From Flammeovirgaceae bacterium UBA2338 (GTDB lineage: Bacteria; Bacteroidota; Bacteroidia; Cytophagales; Cyclobacteriaceae), in NCBI GenBank assembly GCA_002344795.1, contig DDUM01000020.1, forward strand, positions 1 to 64,000: a stretch of DNA of 64,000 nt, written 5' to 3'. The notes beneath the pieces were generated by a model. That model saw nothing but the letters and a program-made list of their open reading frames with translations, was not told the DNA's origin and searched no databases. Shown here piece after piece: positions 36,540-45,850 of the stretch (positions are counted from its first letter, which is position 1; each line of letters starts with the position of its first letter). Position numbers and translations under genes: made by a program.

Positions 36540-37706
36540 ATGAAATTTAGCTTCGCTTTTTTTCTTCTCTTTATCAATTTCATTGCAGGAGCTCAGTCCC
36601 TTGCCAATGAAAATCTTAATCACCTCTATAACCCCACAGACGACATTGATTTAGATTGGAGAATGGTGAAGGAAGATGGGCAGATGACTATCCACTATTC
36701 ACTGGCTATTACCGCCAAGGGCTCGTCTCCTGAAATGTACCAGATGCAATGGGAAGAAAGAGATTCCTACTCACAAAGAAAAGGCAAGGTCATGAGGTCA
36801 GATTCATTGTTACTTTCCCCCGGATCTGTAAAGATGGGTACATTGGCAGTCGACTTAAAGGATGACCCATGGATGTTGTTATTAACAATAACCAAAGTGA
36901 CTTCTTCCAACACCTGGTCTTATCCATTTCTGATTGAGAAAAACTATCCGGTAAACGGGTTTATAAAAAATGGAGACCAAGTTGTATTAGATTCTTATTT
37001 AGAGATGGGGAAAGCGTATTCCGTTCAGGGTCCTTCCGCAGCAAGTAATCTTTCCGTTTTTCGTTACAGCCAAAATTTTAGTTCTGCCTTTCCTCCTTTT
37101 TCAAAAAATACGGCCGGGGCTGATCCTGTTTTACTGCCCGACTCCAGCTTCTCTATCTCCAACGGACAAAGTTTATCTTTTTCAAAGGAAGGATTGTATT
37201 TGGTTCAATCGGATACTGCCTCTGCTGAAGGATTTTCTTTTCGGGTACACACATCAACCTACCCAAGGTATACGCGTATTCAAGACCTTGTTGACCCTCT
37301 TGTGTTTGTGACCACCCAGGATGAATTTACACAACTGCAACAGTCCAATGGCGATAAGGTGGTTTTTGATAAAACTGTCATTGGCATCACAAGAGACAGG
37401 GACAGGGCCAAACGCTTTATGAAAAGCTATTACACGAGGGTAGAGCTTGCCAATAAATACTTTACTTCCTTTAAGGAAGGATGGAAAACGGATCAGGGGA
37501 TGACGTTTATAATTTTTGGATTACCGGATGAAATCCGCAAGACCAGCCAAACTGAAATATGGTATTACAAGGACTCCAGAACAAAATTTGTCTTTATTAA
37601 GATGGGCAGCATCTACTCCCCTCACTACTACACCCTGATGAGAGATAATCGGTTTACTGAATTATGGTACAACACCATCGACCTGTGGAGAAAAAGCAGG
37701 TTTTAG
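36540..37706 (+). CDS. GWxTD domain-containing protein
   Basis: A 388-residue protein with a signal peptide (FSFAFFLLFINFIAGAQS). A central beta-rich region follows, then a C-terminal GWxTD domain: FKEGWKTDQGMTFIIFGLPDE, then EIWYYKDSRTKFVFIKMGS and a final YTLMRDNRFTELWYNTIDLWR. The family is found in Bacteroidota and relatives and has no settled function; association with the cell surface is usual. It is first in a plus-strand pair with rlmB, 56 bases away. Confidence 0.9.
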   Translation: MKFSFAFFLLFINFIAGAQSLANENLNHLYNPTDDIDLDWRMVKEDGQMTIHYSLAITAKGSSPEMYQMQWEERDSYSQRKGKVMRSDSLLLSPGSVKMGTLAVDLKDDPWMLLLTITKVTSSNTWSYPFLIEKNYPVNGFIKNGDQVVLDSYLEMGKAYSVQGPSAASNLSVFRYSQNFSSAFPPFSKNTAGADPVLLPDSSFSISNGQSLSFSKEGLYLVQSDTASAEGFSFRVHTSTYPRYTRIQDLVDPLVFVTTQDEFTQLQQSNGDKVVFDKTVIGITRDRDRAKRFMKSYYTRVELANKYFTSFKEGWKTDQGMTFIIFGLPDEIRKTSQTEIWYYKDSRTKFVFIKMGSIYSPHYYTLMRDNRFTELWYNTIDLWRKSRF

Positions 37707-37762
37707 ATCTACTCGCAAAGGATTATTTGTTTTAACCTGTCCTTTTTGGAACTTGCCGGCCA

Positions 37763-38503
37763 ATGAAGAAAGCAGAAATGATCTTTGGCACCCGTGCCGT
37801 AATGGAAGCCGTGAGGGCTGGCCGGGAAATCGAAAAAATTTTTATTCAGGCAGGCCTGAACAATGATCTGATAAAAGAGCTAATTGTAGTAGCGAAAGAA
37901 CACGATGTGCCCTTATCGTTTACACCTCAACAAAAACTGAACAAACTCTCTACCAAAAACCACCAGGGAGTCATCTGTTTGCTTTCGGCAATAAAATATG
38001 CGGTTGTTGAAGATCTTATAGATCATGCCTATGCCAATGGGAAGGAGCCTTTTTTTCTCATTCTGGATAGAATAACCGATGTAAGAAATTTTGGTGCCAT
38101 TGTACGAACTGCTGAGTGTGCAGGTCTTACTGGTGTGATCATCCCTGACAAAGGTAATGCACCCCTTACCGCAGATGCCATGAAAACCTCAGCTGGGGCA
38201 TTGAGCTATTTACCCATTTGTAGAGTTCGTGACCTTAAAAAGACTATTCAGACTTTGAAAGAAAACGGTATTCAAATTTTGGCTTGTACGGAAAAGGGTT
38301 CTCAAGCCCTGTATGAAGTGGATATGAAATCGCCCATCGCATTGTTGCTTGGCTCAGAAGAGGATGGCATTACACCCATGCTCCTCAGGGAGGTTGATCA
38401 TCTTGTTAAAATTCCAATGTATGGGAATATAGGTTCTTTAAATGTTTCTGTATCTGCAGGAATTGCGCTGTATGAAGTGATCCGGCAAAAGAATTACAAA
38501 TAG
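37763..38503 (+). CDS. rlmB: 23S rRNA (guanosine-2'-O-)-methyltransferase RlmB
   Basis: A 246-residue SPOUT (TrmH/SpoU) methyltransferase that methylates the ribose of G2251 in 23S rRNA. The N-terminal substrate-binding domain begins with IFGTRAVMEAVRAGREIEKIFI. The knot has motif 1 LDRITDVRNFGAIVRTAECAG, motif 2 IALLLGSEEDGITP and motif 3 IPMYGNIGSLNVSVSAGIAL. Length and motifs fit RlmB, although a tRNA TrmH-type role cannot be fully excluded. Its last 10 bases overlap the convergent manC gene. Confidence 0.93.
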   Translation: MKKAEMIFGTRAVMEAVRAGREIEKIFIQAGLNNDLIKELIVVAKEHDVPLSFTPQQKLNKLSTKNHQGVICLLSAIKYAVVEDLIDHAYANGKEPFFLILDRITDVRNFGAIVRTAECAGLTGVIIPDKGNAPLTADAMKTSAGALSYLPICRVRDLKKTIQTLKENGIQILACTEKGSQALYEVDMKSPIALLLGSEEDGITPMLLREVDHLVKIPMYGNIGSLNVSVSAGIALYEVIRQKNYK

Positions 38504-39567
38504 TCATTGCCGTTGGGCTTTGCCTTGAGATCGTTAACAAATCTTCTAAACAAGTCTTCCTGATCTTTCTGGCAAACAATAATAACATTGTCAAACTCTC
38601 CAACCAGGTAACCATCCAAACCCTGCACCACAATCAACTTATCTTTTGATCCCTTAACTACAGAGTTTCGCGTTTCATACACCATCGCATTGGCGTCAAT
38701 TACATTCTTGTTTTCGTCTTTCTTGTTGAGTTCATGCATTGAACTCCATGAGCCAAGATCAGACCACGCAAAATCACTGAGCCAAACATACACATTGTCG
38801 GCTTTTTCCATAACACCATAATCGATGGATATATTCTTACTCTGAACGTAAGCTGTTTTGATAGCCCGTTTTTCCTGATCTGTATAAAATTTGGTTGAAG
38901 CCTCTTCAAACACTTCGGCTATCTCAGGTTGGTGTTTTTCCATGGCCGCTATTATTGCCTTCACTCCCCAAACGAAAATTCCTGAATTCCATACAAAGTC
39001 GCCACTTTCAATAAACTTCTTTGCAAGGGCCAGTTCGGGCTTTTCCGTAAACGTCTTCACCTTCTTGATAGGGTTCCCGCTATTTAAGTATTGTATGTAA
39101 CCGTATCCTGTCTCCGGCCGGACAGGCTTGATGCCCATTGTTATAAGCTTATCCTGATCCTTAGCATACGCAACAGATTTATTGATCGTTTCCTGAAAAG
39201 CTATTTCATTGAGTATAAGATGATCAGCCGGACTGACCACCACCACTGCATCGGGTGTGTTTATAGCTATACGGTAGCTTGCATACGCTATACAAGGAGC
39301 CGTATTCTTTCTCATGGGCTCTACCAACACCTGAGCATCACCTACACCCAATTGTTCTTTGGTGATGTCCGCTAAGTCTTCATTTGTTACAACAAAAATA
39401 TTCTCTTTTGGGCAAAGTGGCAGAAATCGTTCGTAAGTAGATTGAATCAAAGTTTTACCAGTACCCAATACATCTAAAAATTGTTTGGGTTTTGCATTGC
39501 GACTGTAAGGCCAAAACCTAGTACCAATACCTCCTGCCATCAGCACTACAAAAAGTTTTTTATCCAT
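38494..39567 (-). CDS. manC: Mannose-1-phosphate guanylyltransferase
   Basis: A 357-residue nucleotidyltransferase that makes GDP-mannose. The N-terminal GDP-Man site is VLMAGGIGTRFWPYSRNAKPKQF. It is followed by VVVSPADHLI, FTEKPELALAKKFIESGDF, VWNSGIFVWG and a later DFAWSDLGSWSSMHEL. It lacks the C-terminal isomerase domain of long bifunctional ManC proteins, so it is the short single-activity form. GDP-mannose would feed glycans such as the polysaccharide or O-mannosylation. It is next to kdsD on the same strand, 35 bases away. Confidence 0.95.
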   Translation of the reverse strand: MDKKLFVVLMAGGIGTRFWPYSRNAKPKQFLDVLGTGKTLIQSTYERFLPLCPKENIFVVTNEDLADITKEQLGVGDAQVLVEPMRKNTAPCIAYASYRIAINTPDAVVVVSPADHLILNEIAFQETINKSVAYAKDQDKLITMGIKPVRPETGYGYIQYLNSGNPIKKVKTFTEKPELALAKKFIESGDFVWNSGIFVWGVKAIIAAMEKHQPEIAEVFEEASTKFYTDQEKRAIKTAYVQSKNISIDYGVMEKADNVYVWLSDFAWSDLGSWSSMHELNKKDENKNVIDANAMVYETRNSVVKGSKDKLIVVQGLDGYLVGEFDNVIIVCQKDQEDLFRRFVNDLKAKPNGNDYL

Positions 39568-39602
39568 TATCTAACATATTGGAATCAGAAATCAAATAGA
39601 AT

Positions 39603-40571
39603 TTAAACAATCCCCTCTTTTAAAAGGTCATGTAAATGGATAAAGCCATGAACTTTACCCTCCTTAATTACCACCAATTGGGTAATGCTATTTTGCTGCA
39701 TTATTTGAAGCGCTTTTACTGCCAGCTCACCCGAAGCAATGGTTTTTGGGTTTCGGGATAAAACGTCAGAAGCCTTAGCGCTATCAATCCGGATGTCCCT
39801 CTGTAACATCCTTCTCAAGTCTCCATCAGTAATAATCCCCAATAAAGATCTACTTTGATCTACCACTGCCGCTGCACCCAGCCTTTTAGAAGAAATCTCC
39901 AGAATCACCTCTTTTAATGGGGTGTTTTCCTCCACCATAGGAATTTCCTTGCCTTCCATCACATCATCTACCCGCAGATAAAGTTGTTTTCCCAGGGCAC
40001 CTCCCGGATGAAATTGCGCAAAGTCTTCACTCGAAAAATTTCTGAGGTTAAGCAAGCAAACCGCAAGGGCATCACCCATCGCAAGATGTGCTGTAGTACT
40101 GGTGGTTGGAGCCAGGTTATTAGGGCAAGCTTCTTCACCAATGGTCGCATTCAATATATAATCGGCTTGTTGTGCCAAATAAGAGTCAATATTGCTTACC
40201 AATGCAACAAGTTTAAATCCTCTTCGTTTCAAAAGTGGCACTAACATCTTAATTTCAGGTGTATTACCACTTTTCGATAAACAGATTACGATATCATTAT
40301 CTTGAATCATGCCCAGATCGCCATGAATGGCGTCAGCAGCATGCATAAAAAGTGAAGGTGTACCTGTTGAGTTGAGTGTTGCCACAATTTTGTTTGCTAT
40401 TATGGCACTTTTACCAATACCCGTTATGACCACTCGCCCCTTAGATTGGATGATTTCTTTGACGCAAGCCTCAAAATCATCATCAATAAATTGGGCTAGT
40501 TTTTCGATAGCCCGAGCCTCATTTAATAATACCTCGATGGCTACTTTCTTAATATTTTTTGTTAAATTCAA
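39603..40571 (-). CDS. kdsD: KpsF/GutQ-type arabinose-5-phosphate isomerase
   Basis: A 322-residue protein with an N-terminal SIS domain (GRVVITGIGKSAIIANKIVATL, IVICLSKSGNTPEIKML, TTSTTAHLAMGDALAVCL, FAQFHPGGALGKQL) and two C-terminal CBS domains (about 210-320). It would isomerise ribulose-5-phosphate to arabinose-5-phosphate, the first step to Kdo for lipopolysaccharide. The start is a TTG at 40569-40571; no other in-frame start precedes the SIS core. A strong -7 box at 40602-40609 supports this start. A role in sugar alcohol use (GutQ) is less likely here. Confidence 0.93.
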   Translation of the reverse strand: MNLTKNIKKVAIEVLLNEARAIEKLAQFIDDDFEACVKEIIQSKGRVVITGIGKSAIIANKIVATLNSTGTPSLFMHAADAIHGDLGMIQDNDIVICLSKSGNTPEIKMLVPLLKRRGFKLVALVSNIDSYLAQQADYILNATIGEEACPNNLAPTTSTTAHLAMGDALAVCLLNLRNFSSEDFAQFHPGGALGKQLYLRVDDVMEGKEIPMVEENTPLKEVILEISSKRLGAAAVVDQSRSLLGIITDGDLRRMLQRDIRIDSAKASDVLSRNPKTIASGELAVKALQIMQQNSITQLVVIKEGKVHGFIHLHDLLKEGIV

Positions 40572-40601
40572 TGCTCTTACCTAGTTAGAAAACCACGGAT
40601 G

Positions 40602-40609
40602 CAAAGATA
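40602..40609 (-). promoter_or_regulatory. Probable -7 promoter box for kdsD
   Basis: Minus-strand TATCTTTG, exact match to TAnnTTTG, 30 bases upstream of the kdsD start codon. No TTG stands at the -33 position, so the upstream part is weak. The divergent recQ gene starts 32 bases away on the other side. Confidence 0.45.
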
Positions 40610-40641
40610 AGTATTTCATTCGTTATTATGTTTTGTTATTT

Positions 40642-42831
40642 ATGATTGTCGCAGAAGAGAAAGATACTTTACGAGAGAAACTCAAAGAATTATTTGGATA
40701 CACTACATTCAGAGGGAATCAGGAAGTTGTTATCAAAAACATCCTTGAAGGAAAGAATACCTTTGTAATCATGCCAACTGGTGCAGGCAAGTCGCTTTGT
40801 TACCAGCTGCCAGCAATGATTAAAGACGGCATGGCTGTTGTCATTTCGCCACTCATCGCCTTGATGAAAAATCAGGTCGATCAGCTTAACGCCTACGGAA
40901 TAAATGCTCGTTTTTTAAATTCTACACTTAGCAAGTCTGAGATCACTAGACTTAAGAAAGATTGTATCAATGGCGATGTAAAACTGCTCTATGTAGCGCC
41001 TGAGTCGTTGAACAAAGAAGAGTACATTGAGTTTTTACTCAAAGCCAACGTATCATTCGTTGCTATTGATGAGGCGCATTGTATTTCTGAGTGGGGTCAT
41101 GATTTCAGACCGGAGTATAGGAAAATAAAAACCATGATTGCCCAACTTGGCAATATGCCGGTAATTGCATTGACGGCTACCGCCACACCAAAAGTTCAAA
41201 TCGACATCCAGAAAAATTTACAAATGGAGGATGCCGATATTTTTCTATCCTCATTCAATAGAAAGAACCTATACTATGAGGTTCGCCCTAAAAAGGAAAC
41301 AAAAAAACAACTCATCAAGTTTCTGAAAGAAAATAAAGGCAAGTCAGGAATCATCTATTGCCTCAGCAGGAAAAAAGTTGAAGAGATCGCACAACTTCTT
41401 AACGTGAACGGGTTTAATGCTGCACCTTATCACGCTGGACTAGACCCTGATGTACGAGTAAGAAATCAAGACAACTTCCTTAACGAAGAGGTTGATATTG
41501 TTGTTGCTACAATCGCCTTTGGTATGGGTATCGATAAACCAGACGTAAGGTTTGTTATTCACTACGATGTACCAAAGTCGCTAGAGGGATATTATCAGGA
41601 AACAGGTAGAGCGGGTAGAGATGGACTAGAAGGCATATGCCTCATGTTCTATAGCCACAATGACCTGAGTAAACTCGAAAAGTTCAACAAAGACAAACCG
41701 GTTCAGGAAAGAGAAAATTCTCGCATTCTGTTACAAGAAATGGAGTTCTATGCAGAGTCTCCTATTTGTAGAAGAAAACAACTGCTTCATTACTTTGGTG
41801 AAGAGTTTAAAGTAGAGAACTGTGGAGCTTGCGATAATTGTGTTCATCCACGGGAACGTTTCGATGGTACAGAATCCGTAAAGCTTGTTTTGCAGGCAGT
41901 CAAAGAAACAAACGAACGTTTTGGCCTAAGCCACCTTGTAAATGTGATACGGGGTGTGGATGACGAATATGTAAAGAGCTATGGCCACGAAAAACTTCCT
42001 GTATATGGCAAAGGAGCTGATGAAGGTCCTGACTTCTGGAAATCGGTTATACGACAAACACTTATTTATCAATACCTGGAAAAAGACATTGATAGTGTAG
42101 GTGTACTTAAGATTAAAGAAAAGGGTGTTAAGTTTTTGAAAAAACCTGAGACCATAGAACTGGCCAGAGACCATGACTATACTTCTGAGGGTGAGGAGGA
42201 AGAATCAATAGAAAGAGCTCCGATCCATTCGAAAGCATACGATGTAAAGCTCTTTGAATTGCTTAAGGCGGAAAGAAAACAAATTGCCAAAGAAAAAGAC
42301 TTACCGCCATATGTCATTTTTCAGGATCCTTCTTTGGAAGAAATGGCCACTACCTATCCTACTTCAAAAGAAGAATTAGCGTCTGTCAACGGAGTGGGAA
42401 TGGGCAAGGTGCAGAAATTTGGCAAAAGCTTTCTTGAACTTATTAAAGATTATGTAGAGGAAAACGAAATTGAAACTGCGGCAGATGTTGTTGTTAAGTC
42501 CTCTGTCAATAAATCCAAAATCAAAATATTCATTATCCAACAGGTTGATCGCAAAGTCGACCTGGAAGAGATTGCTGACTCTAAAGGAATAACTTTTGAA
42601 GAGTTACTCACCGAGATTGAAAATATTTGTTATTCTGGCACAAAGCTGAATCTCGACTACTACATTGACGACATGCTGGATGAAAGTAAGCAAGAAGAAA
42701 TTTTTGAGTATTTTCTCAATTCAGAAACAGACAGCCTGGATGAAGCGTTGCAAGATGATGACATGGCAGACTATTCAGAGGAAGAGATTCGACTGATGCG
42801 CATTAAGTTCCTGTCGGAGTACGCCAACTGA
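40642..42831 (+). CDS. recQ: ATP-dependent DNA helicase RecQ
   Basis: A 729-residue superfamily 2 helicase for repair and recombination. Motif I is MPTGAGKSLCYQLPA (about 45-58), motif II is IDEAHCISEWGHDF (about 142-155), motif III ALTATATPKVQ, motif V GMGIDKPDVRFVIHYD and motif VI YYQETGRAGRDG. The RecQ zinc cysteines are in PICRRKQLLHYF and ENCGACDNC. An HRDC domain follows (about 550-620). The ATG at 40642 was preferred over a TTG three codons upstream. The C-terminal acidic tail of about 120 residues is longer than in E. coli RecQ (609 residues) and looks like the extended Bacteroidota form. It is followed by a clear terminator. Confidence 0.96.
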   Translation: MIVAEEKDTLREKLKELFGYTTFRGNQEVVIKNILEGKNTFVIMPTGAGKSLCYQLPAMIKDGMAVVISPLIALMKNQVDQLNAYGINARFLNSTLSKSEITRLKKDCINGDVKLLYVAPESLNKEEYIEFLLKANVSFVAIDEAHCISEWGHDFRPEYRKIKTMIAQLGNMPVIALTATATPKVQIDIQKNLQMEDADIFLSSFNRKNLYYEVRPKKETKKQLIKFLKENKGKSGIIYCLSRKKVEEIAQLLNVNGFNAAPYHAGLDPDVRVRNQDNFLNEEVDIVVATIAFGMGIDKPDVRFVIHYDVPKSLEGYYQETGRAGRDGLEGICLMFYSHNDLSKLEKFNKDKPVQERENSRILLQEMEFYAESPICRRKQLLHYFGEEFKVENCGACDNCVHPRERFDGTESVKLVLQAVKETNERFGLSHLVNVIRGVDDEYVKSYGHEKLPVYGKGADEGPDFWKSVIRQTLIYQYLEKDIDSVGVLKIKEKGVKFLKKPETIELARDHDYTSEGEEEESIERAPIHSKAYDVKLFELLKAERKQIAKEKDLPPYVIFQDPSLEEMATTYPTSKEELASVNGVGMGKVQKFGKSFLELIKDYVEENEIETAADVVVKSSVNKSKIKIFIIQQVDRKVDLEEIADSKGITFEELLTEIENICYSGTKLNLDYYIDDMLDESKQEEIFEYFLNSETDSLDEALQDDDMADYSEEEIRLMRIKFLSEYAN

Positions 42832-42857
42832 TTTTCAAGTGATTACATTCTAAATTA

Positions 42858-42888
42858 CCTCAAAGAACCTATCTTTGAGGTTTTTACT
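42858..42888 (+). terminator. Rho-independent terminator of recQ
   Basis: CCTCAAAG (42858-42865) and CTTTGAGG (42873-42880), a perfect 8-bp stem with a 7-base loop, followed directly by TTTTT. It lies 27 bases after the recQ stop and covers the TTG that would be a longer start for purD. Confidence 0.85.
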
Positions 42889-42904
42889 TTTAGGCTACAC
42901 TGAA

Positions 42905-44200
42905 ATGAACATATTGATAATTGGCAGTGGCGGACGAGAGCATGCGCTGGCATGGAAAATAAAACAAAGCAGGCATTGTGATGATTTGTACGTGGCACCA
43001 GGTAATGCAGGCAGTGCTACCGTTGCTCAAAACGTACCCATCGGTGTGGAGGACTTTGATCAGCTTGGACAGTTTGCCAGGGATAAAAATATAGATCTCA
43101 TTGTGGTAGGCCCTGAGGGCGCTCTTGTAAATGGAATCCGCGATTACTTTGAGGCAGACCCCTCTTTAAATAAAATCCTTATGGTGGGTCCCGGAAAAAG
43201 TGGAGCAAGGCTGGAAGGCAGCAAGGATTTTTCAAAACAATTCATGGTTAGGAATGGCATTCCCACTGGAAAAGCAAAAACCTTTGTGGCCAGCCAATTG
43301 AACGAAGCATATAGCTATATTGACAATCTCAAACCCCCGATTGTTTTAAAGGCCGATGGGTTGGCCGCAGGCAAGGGGGTAGTTATTAGTCCAACAGTAG
43401 CAGAAGCTAAAAATACCATTCGGGAAATGCTGGAGGATAAAAAATTTGGAGAGGCCAGCACCAAAGTGCTCATCGAAGAATTTTTGGATGGAATAGAACT
43501 TTCCGTGTTTGTAATGACCGATGGAAAGAACTATGCCATTCTTCCTGAAGCAAAAGATTACAAAAGAATAGGAGATAACGATACCGGACCTAACACCGGA
43601 GGTATGGGCGCAGTTTCCCCCGTTGTTTTTGCAGATGCTGCCTTTATGAAAAAGGTGGAAGAAAAAGTGATTAAGCCTACTATCGCAGGTCTAGGCAAAG
43701 AGAATATCCCTTATAAGGGCTTTGTTTTTATTGGACTGATGAACATCAATGGAGAGCCGTTTGTAATAGAATACAATGCGCGTATGGGAGACCCGGAAAC
43801 ACAGGTAGTATTACCCAGAATAGATACTGACTTCGTAGAACTATTAGTAGCTACTGCTAAAGGTGAACTCACCTCAGGACCAGTACCTCAGAAAAACGAG
43901 GTAGCAATGACTGTAGTAATGGTGGCCAAGGGCTATCCCGAAAGTTATGAAAAAGGAAAAGTGATTGATGGACTAAGTAAAGTAAAGGATGGGATAGTAT
44001 TCCACGCAGGTACAAAAAACAATGGAAATGAGGTAGTAACCAATGGGGGAAGAGTACTTGCTGTAACGGGAATCGGAACCTCTTTAGTTGACGCCTCTGC
44101 AAAGGCCTATAGCGCTGTTTCGAGTATCCGATGGGATGGATTATATTTCAGGAAAGATATTGGTAATGATTTGAATAAGTGGGCTGGCTCACTTTCATAA
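42905..44200 (+). CDS. purD: Phosphoribosylamine--glycine ligase
   Basis: A 431-residue ATP-grasp enzyme that joins glycine to 5-phosphoribosylamine, the second step of purine synthesis. It starts MNILIIGSGGREHALAWK. An upstream in-frame TTG lies inside the recQ terminator and was rejected. Later features are DLIVVGPEGALVNGI, the ATP-grasp strand PIVLKADGLAAGKGVVI, VLIEEFLDGIELSVFVMTDG, TGPNTGGMGAVSP and VIEYNARMGDPETQVVLP. Length is standard. It is the first gene of a purD-ricT-gldH unit; ricT follows 10 bases later. Confidence 0.96.
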   Translation: MNILIIGSGGREHALAWKIKQSRHCDDLYVAPGNAGSATVAQNVPIGVEDFDQLGQFARDKNIDLIVVGPEGALVNGIRDYFEADPSLNKILMVGPGKSGARLEGSKDFSKQFMVRNGIPTGKAKTFVASQLNEAYSYIDNLKPPIVLKADGLAAGKGVVISPTVAEAKNTIREMLEDKKFGEASTKVLIEEFLDGIELSVFVMTDGKNYAILPEAKDYKRIGDNDTGPNTGGMGAVSPVVFADAAFMKKVEEKVIKPTIAGLGKENIPYKGFVFIGLMNINGEPFVIEYNARMGDPETQVVLPRIDTDFVELLVATAKGELTSGPVPQKNEVAMTVVMVAKGYPESYEKGKVIDGLSKVKDGIVFHAGTKNNGNEVVTNGGRVLAVTGIGTSLVDASAKAYSAVSSIRWDGLYFRKDIGNDLNKWAGSLS

Positions 44201-44210
44201 AAATATAATT

Positions 44211-45356
44211 ATGGGTTGTGCATGTGGAACAGAGAAGGACGGTAAGGTTGGCGGTTGTAATAATAATGGTGCATGCCAAACAGGCGGCTGCAACAAAATG
44301 AATGTCTTTGACTGGCTGTCGAACATGGGTATGCCTACCAACGACCAAATGGATGTTGTGGAGGTACGATTTAAGGGGGGTGAAAAGGATTTTTTTAGAA
44401 ACACAGACCGCCTTGACTTGACCACTGGCGATGCAGTAATTGTAGAAGTACCCAACGGTCACCATTTAGGGCATGTTTCCATGCAAGGTGAGCTGGTCCG
44501 CTTGCAGATGCAGAAAAAGAAAATCCCCAATGACAAGGCTATTAAAAAGGTCTACAGAATTGCCCACCAAAAAGATCTTGAAAAATATGAAGAGGTGAAG
44601 AAGAGAGAGTATCCTACCCTCTACCGCACCCGGGAGATCATCCGTCAGATGAAATTGAACATGAAATTATCTGACATTGAATATCAGGCTGACAATACCA
44701 AAGCAACCTTCTTCTACTCAGCTGAGGATCGTGTAGACTTTAGGGAGTTGATTAAAGTGCTTGCGACAGAGTTTAGGATCAGAGTAGAGATGCGCCAAAT
44801 TAGTCTCAGGCAAGAAGCAGGAAGGCTAGGAGGAATCGGTGTCTGTGGACGAGAATTATGTTGCTCTACCTGGCTGAGCGAATTTAAGAATGTGGCCACA
44901 AGCGCAGCGCGCTACCAAAACCTTTCCCTAAATCCCAGTAAGTTGTCGGGGCAATGCGGACGATTAAAGTGTTGCCTCAATTACGAATTGGAAACTTACA
45001 TGGATGCCCTGAAGGACATTCCAAAAGTCGAAATCCCCTTAAAAACTGAGCAGGGAGAAGCCGTCCTTCAAAAGACCGATATTTTTAGAAGGATAATGTG
45101 GTTTGGCTACAATAGAGAGAATACGTGGTTTCCTATCAATGTAGATAGGGTAAATGAAATTCTCAGAATGAACAAGGAAGGAAAAAAACCGGCCAGCCTT
45201 GAAGAAAACGCTGCAGCTGAAAAAATTCCTATATCCTCTCTCAACAGTGACCTGGAAAATATGGATAAGAAATTCAGTTCCAGGAACAAAAAGAAGAAAA
45301 GGAAAAAAAGAAAACCAAGACCAAGAAACAATCCTTCAAATAAAAAAAAGGAATGA
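44211..45356 (+). CDS. ricT: PSP1 domain protein RicT (YaaT-like)
   Basis: A 381-residue PSP1 protein. The N-terminus is cysteine-rich (MGCACGTEKDGKVGGC and a further CQTGGCN). The core has VVEVRFKGGEKDFFRN, IVEVPNGHHLGHVS, REIIRQMKLNMKLSDIEYQ and the conserved GGIGVCGRELCCSTWLSEF, with LSGQCGRLKCCLNYELE. In Bacillus the RicT partner complex binds iron-sulphur clusters and affects RNase Y-dependent mRNA processing. In Bacteroidota the role is not settled. The C-terminus is extremely basic (KKKKRKKRKPRPR), suggesting RNA or membrane contact. Its TGA overlaps the gldH start (ATGA). Confidence 0.92.
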   Translation: MGCACGTEKDGKVGGCNNNGACQTGGCNKMNVFDWLSNMGMPTNDQMDVVEVRFKGGEKDFFRNTDRLDLTTGDAVIVEVPNGHHLGHVSMQGELVRLQMQKKKIPNDKAIKKVYRIAHQKDLEKYEEVKKREYPTLYRTREIIRQMKLNMKLSDIEYQADNTKATFFYSAEDRVDFRELIKVLATEFRIRVEMRQISLRQEAGRLGGIGVCGRELCCSTWLSEFKNVATSAARYQNLSLNPSKLSGQCGRLKCCLNYELETYMDALKDIPKVEIPLKTEQGEAVLQKTDIFRRIMWFGYNRENTWFPINVDRVNEILRMNKEGKKPASLEENAAAEKIPISSLNSDLENMDKKFSSRNKKKKRKKRKPRPRNNPSNKKKE

Positions 45357-45832
45357 GACGATTCTTAGTATTTATGCCACTGCTGATTTTATTTTCCTGC
45401 GACACGTCACGTATTTTCGAACAACAGGTTGACTTTCCGGATAAAGCATGGTTGGTGCAAGATCAGCCTCACTTTGACTTTGAAATAAAAGATCACACTC
45501 AGAACTACAACCTCTACTATACCGTTCGCAACTCATTGGATTTTCCGTTCTCAAGGATTTTTGTTAATTATTCTTTAGTAGATTCGACCAACACCCAACT
45601 TCGTAAAGAGCTTCTTTCTGCTTATCTGTTCGACCAAAAGAGTGGTGAACCATTTGGAAACAGCAGTATTGGTGATTTATTTGACCATCGTTTTCCCATT
45701 GTTGCCAATTATCATTTTGATAAGCCGGGCAAGTACACCATCACCCTTGAACAATTCAATCGACTGGATACCCTGAAAGGGATGCTTGCAGTGGGCATTC
45801 GTGTGGAAGCCGCTAACAATAACCAAGAATAG
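45353..45832 (+). CDS. gldH: Gliding motility lipoprotein GldH
   Basis: A 159-residue lipoprotein. The signal peptide ends in a lipobox LILFSC with Cys16. The mature part matches GldH in layout: FEQQVDFPDKAWLVQDQPHFDF, DFPFSRIFVNYSLVDS, SSIGDLFDHRFPI and GKYTITLEQFNRLDTLKGMLAVGIRVE. GldH is needed for gliding and chitin use in Flavobacterium and is tied to the T9SS/gliding machinery. It overlaps ricT by four bases, an arrangement that recurs in this phylum. The rest of the gld/spr genes are not in this window. Confidence 0.93.
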   Translation: MRRFLVFMPLLILFSCDTSRIFEQQVDFPDKAWLVQDQPHFDFEIKDHTQNYNLYYTVRNSLDFPFSRIFVNYSLVDSTNTQLRKELLSAYLFDQKSGEPFGNSSIGDLFDHRFPIVANYHFDKPGKYTITLEQFNRLDTLKGMLAVGIRVEAANNNQE

Positions 45833-45850
45833 GGAATTAATATAAAAAAA

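Noticed and set aside
42868..42877. TATCTTTG-type -7 box upstream of purD
   Set aside because: It is part of the recQ terminator stem and has no -33 partner.
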